Below, piece after piece: positions 6,204-8,842 of a stretch of DNA of 8,842 bases. The DNA is from JBKCHH01 sp046302855. GTDB lineage: Bacteria; Pseudomonadota; Alphaproteobacteria; Rickettsiales; UBA8987. The first letter of the stretch is position 1; each line of letters starts with the position of its first letter. The position numbers and the translations under genes were made by a program. The stretch lies in assembly GCA_046302855.1 (NCBI GenBank), contig JBKCHH010000092.1:1-8842 (forward strand). The letters run 5' to 3'. The notes under the pieces are model-generated. The model worked only from the letters and a program-made list of their open reading frames with translations. It did no database searches and was not told the DNA's origin.

Positions 6204-6330
6204 GTCATTGCGAGGAGGGCTATGCCCGACGCGGCAATCCACAAAAATGGTTTTTCTTGCAACAAATATCTTGAAACCCAAGCTCTACCTTGTTTATGGA
6301 TTGCTTCTTCGCTTCGCTCATCGCAATGAC
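6204..6330 (-). repeat. Intact copy B of the 127-bp inverted-repeat element
   Basis: The ends are GTCATTGCGA (6204-6213) and TCGCAATGAC (6321-6330), a perfect 10-bp terminal inverted repeat. The arms stay partly complementary further in, with GGCAATCCACAAAAA against TGTTTATGGATTGC. Read on the minus strand it aligns with copy C over its full 127 bp, at about 85% identity by hand alignment. The left arm contains a GGGC-TAT-GCCC mini-hairpin (6217-6227). It fills the spacer between the convergent pyrE and rnpB, starting 25 bp beyond the rnpB end. It may have a role in ending or stabilising both transcripts. No transposase is present, so it resembles a miniature inverted-repeat element or a Rickettsiales-type palindromic repeat. 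Confidence 0.9.
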
Positions 6331-6355
6331 AGTTGGAGGGCTGGTAAAAATTTTT

Positions 6356-6733
6356 AGATCGTCTGCCGTAAGCCGGATTCTGTTTTTCATATAATTATCT
6401 ATCTTGAATATTTGTTGCCAAATATTTCATGCAAGCTACCCGAATATCCCTTGGAAAGCAGGTGAATAAAGGTTTTAACGCCTTTAATTCGCATATTCCT
6501 ATTTGCTTTTGCTTAAGGCGGGGTTTATCATGCCCTATAATTTCTTATAGGCGGTGGTCTCTTACACCTCCTTTTCACCCTTACCAACCTTTTTAAGAAG
6601 CTGGCGGTTTGTTTTCTGTGACACTTTCCCTTATGTTACCATAGATGGCCATTAACCATCGCCTTCTTTCCTTTAAGTCCGGACTTTCCTCTCTAATCAA
6701 TTAAGACTAAAGCAATTATATCACAGACGATCT
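6356..6733 (-). ncRNA. rnpB: RNase P RNA (bacterial class A)
   Basis: This is the catalytic RNA that removes 5' leaders from precursor tRNAs together with the RnpA protein. The minus strand shows the universal GAGGAAAGTCCGGAC block (about 6692-6678) and the 3' block ACAGAATCCGGCTTA, which together form P4. It also contains the ACAGAAA and GTAAGAGACCACC blocks of the specificity domain. I can pair P1 (6724-6733 with 6356-6365, 10 perfect bp), P2 (6714-6721 with 6389-6396, 8 bp) and a P3-like hairpin just after P2. An 8-bp hairpin with a GCAA tetraloop (6407-6426) fits P18. The ends were set by P1, giving about 378 nt; the true ends may differ by a few bases. A perfect TATAAT lies upstream at the right distance. 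The gene sits 21 bp downstream of a GNAT gene on the same strand. Confidence 0.97.
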
Positions 6734-6739
6734 GCTGTT

Positions 6740-6767
6740 ATTATAGGGGGATTTTTATTGTTTTAAA
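6740..6767 (-). promoter_or_regulatory. Promoter of rnpB
   Basis: The minus strand carries a consensus TATAAT at 6745-6740. The P1-defined 5' end of rnpB at 6733 begins seven bases downstream of it, which is ideal for a start site. A weak -35 (TTTAAA, 6767-6762) stands 16 nt upstream and overlaps the last codons of the GNAT gene. This gives the stable RNA its own start independent of the upstream coding gene. The -10 match is strong; the -35 is ambiguous in this A/T-rich run. Confidence 0.65.
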
Positions 6768-7240
6768 AGCATTTTTGCTAAACACCTGGTATATTTGTTA
6801 AATTCTTCCATATATCCAGCCTGTTTAAACCCCATATTTTTGTAGAATTGATATGGGCTGTAGCCTTTTGAACCCTCTACTATAGAGCTTGCCATTAGGG
6901 CGTAGACTATTACTGTTTTGCCCTTAAAATCATTTAGGGCAAAGGAAATTAGCCTTTTGCCAAGCCCCATTTTTCTATATTCTGGTAATAGATAAAAATT
7001 GGCAAGCAGAATAGTTTTTTTATCAACTTCAGTGGCGGATAAAAAGCCAATAGGCTCTTGGTCTTTTAATAAAAGGTAAAAGGTGAATTCTTCTAGCGGA
7101 AAATCAAAACCATTGCTTAAATCAAACTCCAAAATACCATTTTTTTCATAAGAAAAGCCAAAGCGGTAAATTGCCTTTATTTGCTGTATATATTGCTTGT
7201 GCAGGCTTGCGGTGGATATTTTTATTATACTGATTCTCAT
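6755..7240 (-). CDS. GNAT-family N-acetyltransferase
   Basis: The 161-residue product has a GNAT fold pattern. There is a central beta-strand pair around FTFYLLLKDQEPIGFLSATEV (residues 52-72). The acetyl-CoA-binding motif A is NFYLLPEYRKMGLGKRLISFAL (81-102), with the pyrophosphate loop RKMGLGK (89-95). A motif B-like YSPYQFYKNMGFKQAG (128-142) follows. It would transfer an acetyl group from acetyl-CoA to an amine on a small molecule or protein in the cytosol; the substrate cannot be read from sequence. The ATG at 7240 gives a complete domain, and no good Shine-Dalgarno precedes it. The upstream side is almost directly occupied by repeat copy C, so its leader or promoter must lie in or next to that element unless it is read through from purF. 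Its 3' end overlaps the rnpB promoter. Confidence 0.87.
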   Translation of the reverse strand: MRISIIKISTASLHKQYIQQIKAIYRFGFSYEKNGILEFDLSNGFDFPLEEFTFYLLLKDQEPIGFLSATEVDKKTILLANFYLLPEYRKMGLGKRLISFALNDFKGKTVIVYALMASSIVEGSKGYSPYQFYKNMGFKQAGYMEEFNKYTRCLAKMLLKQ

Positions 7241-7269
7241 ATTTTAAATTACTAAACTAAAAGAAAACC

Positions 7270-7396
7270 GTCATTGCGAGGAGCGAAGCGACAAAGCAAT
7301 CCATAAACAAGGCAGAGCTTGGATAACAGACAATTTTTTGCAAGAAACGCTTTTGTTGTGGATTGCCGCGTCGGGCTTTGCCCTCCTCGCAATGAC
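7270..7396 (+). repeat. Intact copy C of the 127-bp inverted-repeat element
   Basis: The ends GTCATTGCGAGGAG (7270-7283) and CTCCTCGCAATGAC (7383-7396) are a perfect 14-bp inverted repeat. It extends to 16 bp with flanking CC (7268-7269) and GG (7397-7398). Inner arms continue imperfectly (AGCAATCCATAAACAA against TTGTTGTGGATTGCC), so the whole unit can fold into a long hairpin around a non-palindromic middle. The right arm holds GGGC-TTT-GCCC (7373-7383). It has the same length as copy B but opposite orientation. Arms translated on either strand give peptides such as HCEEGKARRGNP and CFVASLLAMT, common junk translations of this repeat type in alphaproteobacterial symbionts. It lies between purF and the GNAT gene, both on the minus strand. 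The minus-strand flank after it is T-rich (CGGTTTTCTTTT), so it may act as a terminator for purF. Confidence 0.92.
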
Positions 7397-7456
7397 GGCT
7401 TTCCTTGTTTGTTCTTTTATAAATGAGAATAGGTATTATTTCCATGCCACAAAAAA

Positions 7457-8842
7457 CTACACGGCTATTGGATATTCGCCTGAAAAGCAGGCATCACAAT
7501 AGTTAGAGGTTTCATAATTGCGTTTGCCTTCCCCTATTGCCCTATACAAACTATCTAAAGACAAATATTGCAGGGAATCTACCCCTATAAATTTGCGGAT
7601 TCCTTCTAAATCTAGCTTATTGGCAATTAGGTCTTTCTTTGAAGGGGTATCAATGCCATAAAAGCAAGAACCTATGGTGGGTGGGGAAGAAATTCTCATG
7701 TGTATTTCTTTCGCCCCCGCCCTTTTTATCATATCCACAATCTTTTTAGAAGTAGTGCCACGCACAATACTATCATCTATTAAGGCTACCCTTTTGCCCT
7801 CTAAAATTTTGGAATTGGCATTATGTTTTAGGCGAACGCCAAGGTTGCGGATATTATCAGATGGTTCAATAAAGGTTCTGCCAATATAGTGATTTCTTAT
7901 AATGCCTAGTTCAAATGGCACGCCCTTTTGCTCACTATAGCCAATGGCGGCTGGCACGCCACTATCTGGCACTGGCACAACAATATCTACCTCTGCTTCA
8001 CATAGTTTGGCTAGTTGCCTACCCATTTCTTTTCTTAAATTATAGACAGATTTTTCAGCAAAAAAGCTATCTGGCCTTGCAAAATAGACATATTCAAAAA
8101 TGCAGAACTTTTCTTTTTTGCTATCATTATAAATTTTGCTCTCTAGCTTACCATCGCTAGTGATTCTAATAATTTCCCCTGGTTTTACTTCCCTTACATA
8201 CTTTGCCCCTATTATATCTAGGGCTACAGTTTCTGAAGTTAGAACAAATGAATCTTTTAGTTTTCCAAGAACCAGTGGGCGAATGCCAAGCGGGTCTCGC
8301 AAACCAACAATTTCATTTTCAGATATAGCAACTAGCGAAAAGCCACCTTTTATTTGATCCAAGGCTTCAATTAGGGAAGAATAAAAATCTTTTTTGTGGG
8401 AAGTAGCAATTAGGTGGATAATAACTTCTGAATCCATAGAGGTGGAAAAGATACTGCCCTCATTTACTAATTTTTGACGCAAATCATTAGCATTTACCAA
8501 ATTTCCATTGTGGGCTATGGCAATTTTGCCCTTTGAGGTTTCAGCAAAAATAGGCTGAATATTGTTCACGCCATTTTTATCGCCACTGGTAGAATAGCGG
8601 TTATGCCCTATAGCAAAACTGCCCTGCAGCTTATCAATAACTTCTTTAGAAGAAAAGTTATCACCCACCTTGCCGTAGGCTAGGTGCTTATGAAAGGTTT
8701 CACCATCAAAAGATACTATCCCGCACGCCTCTTGCCCCCTATGTTGCAGGGCGTGAAGGCCAAGGGCGGTAAGGGCAGAAGCATCATTGTTATTAGATAC
8801 TGCAAAAACGCCACATTCTTCTTTAAACTTATCAAATGCCAT
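7457..8842 (-). CDS. purF: Amidophosphoribosyltransferase (glutamine PRPP amidotransferase)
   Basis: PurF carries out the first committed step of purine synthesis, making phosphoribosylamine from PRPP and glutamine. The 461 residues are full length, and the start codon coincides with the window edge. The N-terminal Ntn-type glutaminase domain (about 1-235) begins MAFDKFKEECGVFAV. Cys10 is the expected nucleophile after removal of a nine-residue propeptide, as in the B. subtilis-type enzyme. Other marks are GLHALQHRGQEACGI (28-42), GHNRYSTSG (79-87) and AHNGNLVNA (110-118). The C-terminal phosphoribosyltransferase domain shows VPVPDSGVPAAIGYS (289-303) and the PRPP motif VALIDDSIVRGTTSKK (352-367). 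Four cysteines at 247, 393, 449 and 452 match the [4Fe-4S] ligands of the B. subtilis-type enzyme. The upstream side and promoter lie outside the window; repeat copy C lies 60 bp downstream. Confidence 0.98.
   Translation of the reverse strand: MAFDKFKEECGVFAVSNNNDASALTALGLHALQHRGQEACGIVSFDGETFHKHLAYGKVGDNFSSKEVIDKLQGSFAIGHNRYSTSGDKNGVNNIQPIFAETSKGKIAIAHNGNLVNANDLRQKLVNEGSIFSTSMDSEVIIHLIATSHKKDFYSSLIEALDQIKGGFSLVAISENEIVGLRDPLGIRPLVLGKLKDSFVLTSETVALDIIGAKYVREVKPGEIIRITSDGKLESKIYNDSKKEKFCIFEYVYFARPDSFFAEKSVYNLRKEMGRQLAKLCEAEVDIVVPVPDSGVPAAIGYSEQKGVPFELGIIRNHYIGRTFIEPSDNIRNLGVRLKHNANSKILEGKRVALIDDSIVRGTTSKKIVDMIKRAGAKEIHMRISSPPTIGSCFYGIDTPSKKDLIANKLDLEGIRKFIGVDSLQYLSLDSLYRAIGEGKRNYETSNYCDACFSGEYPIAV

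Noticed and set aside
6174..6355. Transposase or insertion-sequence gene linked to repeat copy B
   Set aside because: The element has terminal inverted repeats but no coding capacity, and I see no clear target-site duplication at its borders.
7257..7445. A 62-codon minus-strand frame through repeat copy C
   Set aside because: It is made almost entirely of repeat arms (HCEEGKARRGNP, CFVASLLAMT) and has no conserved protein character. It is a translation of the palindromic element rather than a gene.
7674..8357. Plus-strand frames inside purF
   Set aside because: They lie opposite conserved PurF motifs, including the PRPP site and the glutaminase core, and show no family resemblance.
1..8842. 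Defence island, toxin-antitoxin pair or prophage in the window
   Set aside because: Nearly every gene is a recognisable housekeeping function. The small membrane protein with its short lysine-rich neighbour is the only candidate module, and nothing in either sequence matches a toxin or antitoxin family I know.

Overview
This is an AT-rich bacterial window made mostly of housekeeping genes. ThyX, CcmB, PurU, a tRNA-dependent amidotransferase subunit (GatB) and a class A RNase P RNA occur together, and the spacers carry a palindromic repeat whose arms translate to peptides of the 'CFVASLLAMT' type. I take this to be an alphaproteobacterium, probably an obligate or host-associated member of the Rickettsiales or a similar reduced lineage. 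Keeping purF, pyrE and purU argues against Rickettsia itself and fits a lineage that still makes its own purines and pyrimidines. This taxonomic call is inference; no database was searched.

Layout from left to right. Positions 1-181 hold no convincing gene. On the minus strand, a possible 40-codon lysine-rich ORF (182-304), a three-helix membrane protein of unknown function (311-676) and gatB (682-2145) form a tight run read right to left. A strong GC-stem hairpin (2160-2211) separates gatB from an upstream membrane-anchored rhodanese (2230-2781). The rhodanese is divergent from purU (2858-3700, plus). purU converges on thyX (3850-4779, minus), and a decayed repeat copy lies between them. thyX is divergent from ccmB (4882-5493, plus), followed by pyrE (5589-6173, plus). 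An intact repeat copy then separates pyrE from rnpB (6356-6733, minus). Upstream of rnpB are a GNAT acetyltransferase (6755-7240, minus), a second intact repeat copy (7270-7396), and purF (7457-8842, minus), whose start codon is the last base triplet of the window.

The genes share a theme of nucleotide and one-carbon metabolism. PurF commits PRPP to purines and PyrE uses PRPP for pyrimidines. ThyX makes dTMP from methylene-THF, and PurU recycles 10-formyl-THF to THF and formate. GatB serves translation, RNase P matures tRNA, and CcmB serves cytochrome c maturation. The gene order does not form one operon, and spacers are short.

I do not see a defence system, phage, secretion cassette or other clearly new multi-gene system. 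The items most worth following up are the 127-bp inverted-repeat element family (two intact copies of identical length in opposite orientation plus one decayed copy, all in spacers next to gene 3' ends), the unknown membrane protein with an in-frame lysine-rich ORF directly after its stop codon, the hairpin that occupies the gatB leader, and a seven-codon leader ORF that takes the only good Shine-Dalgarno in front of ccmB.
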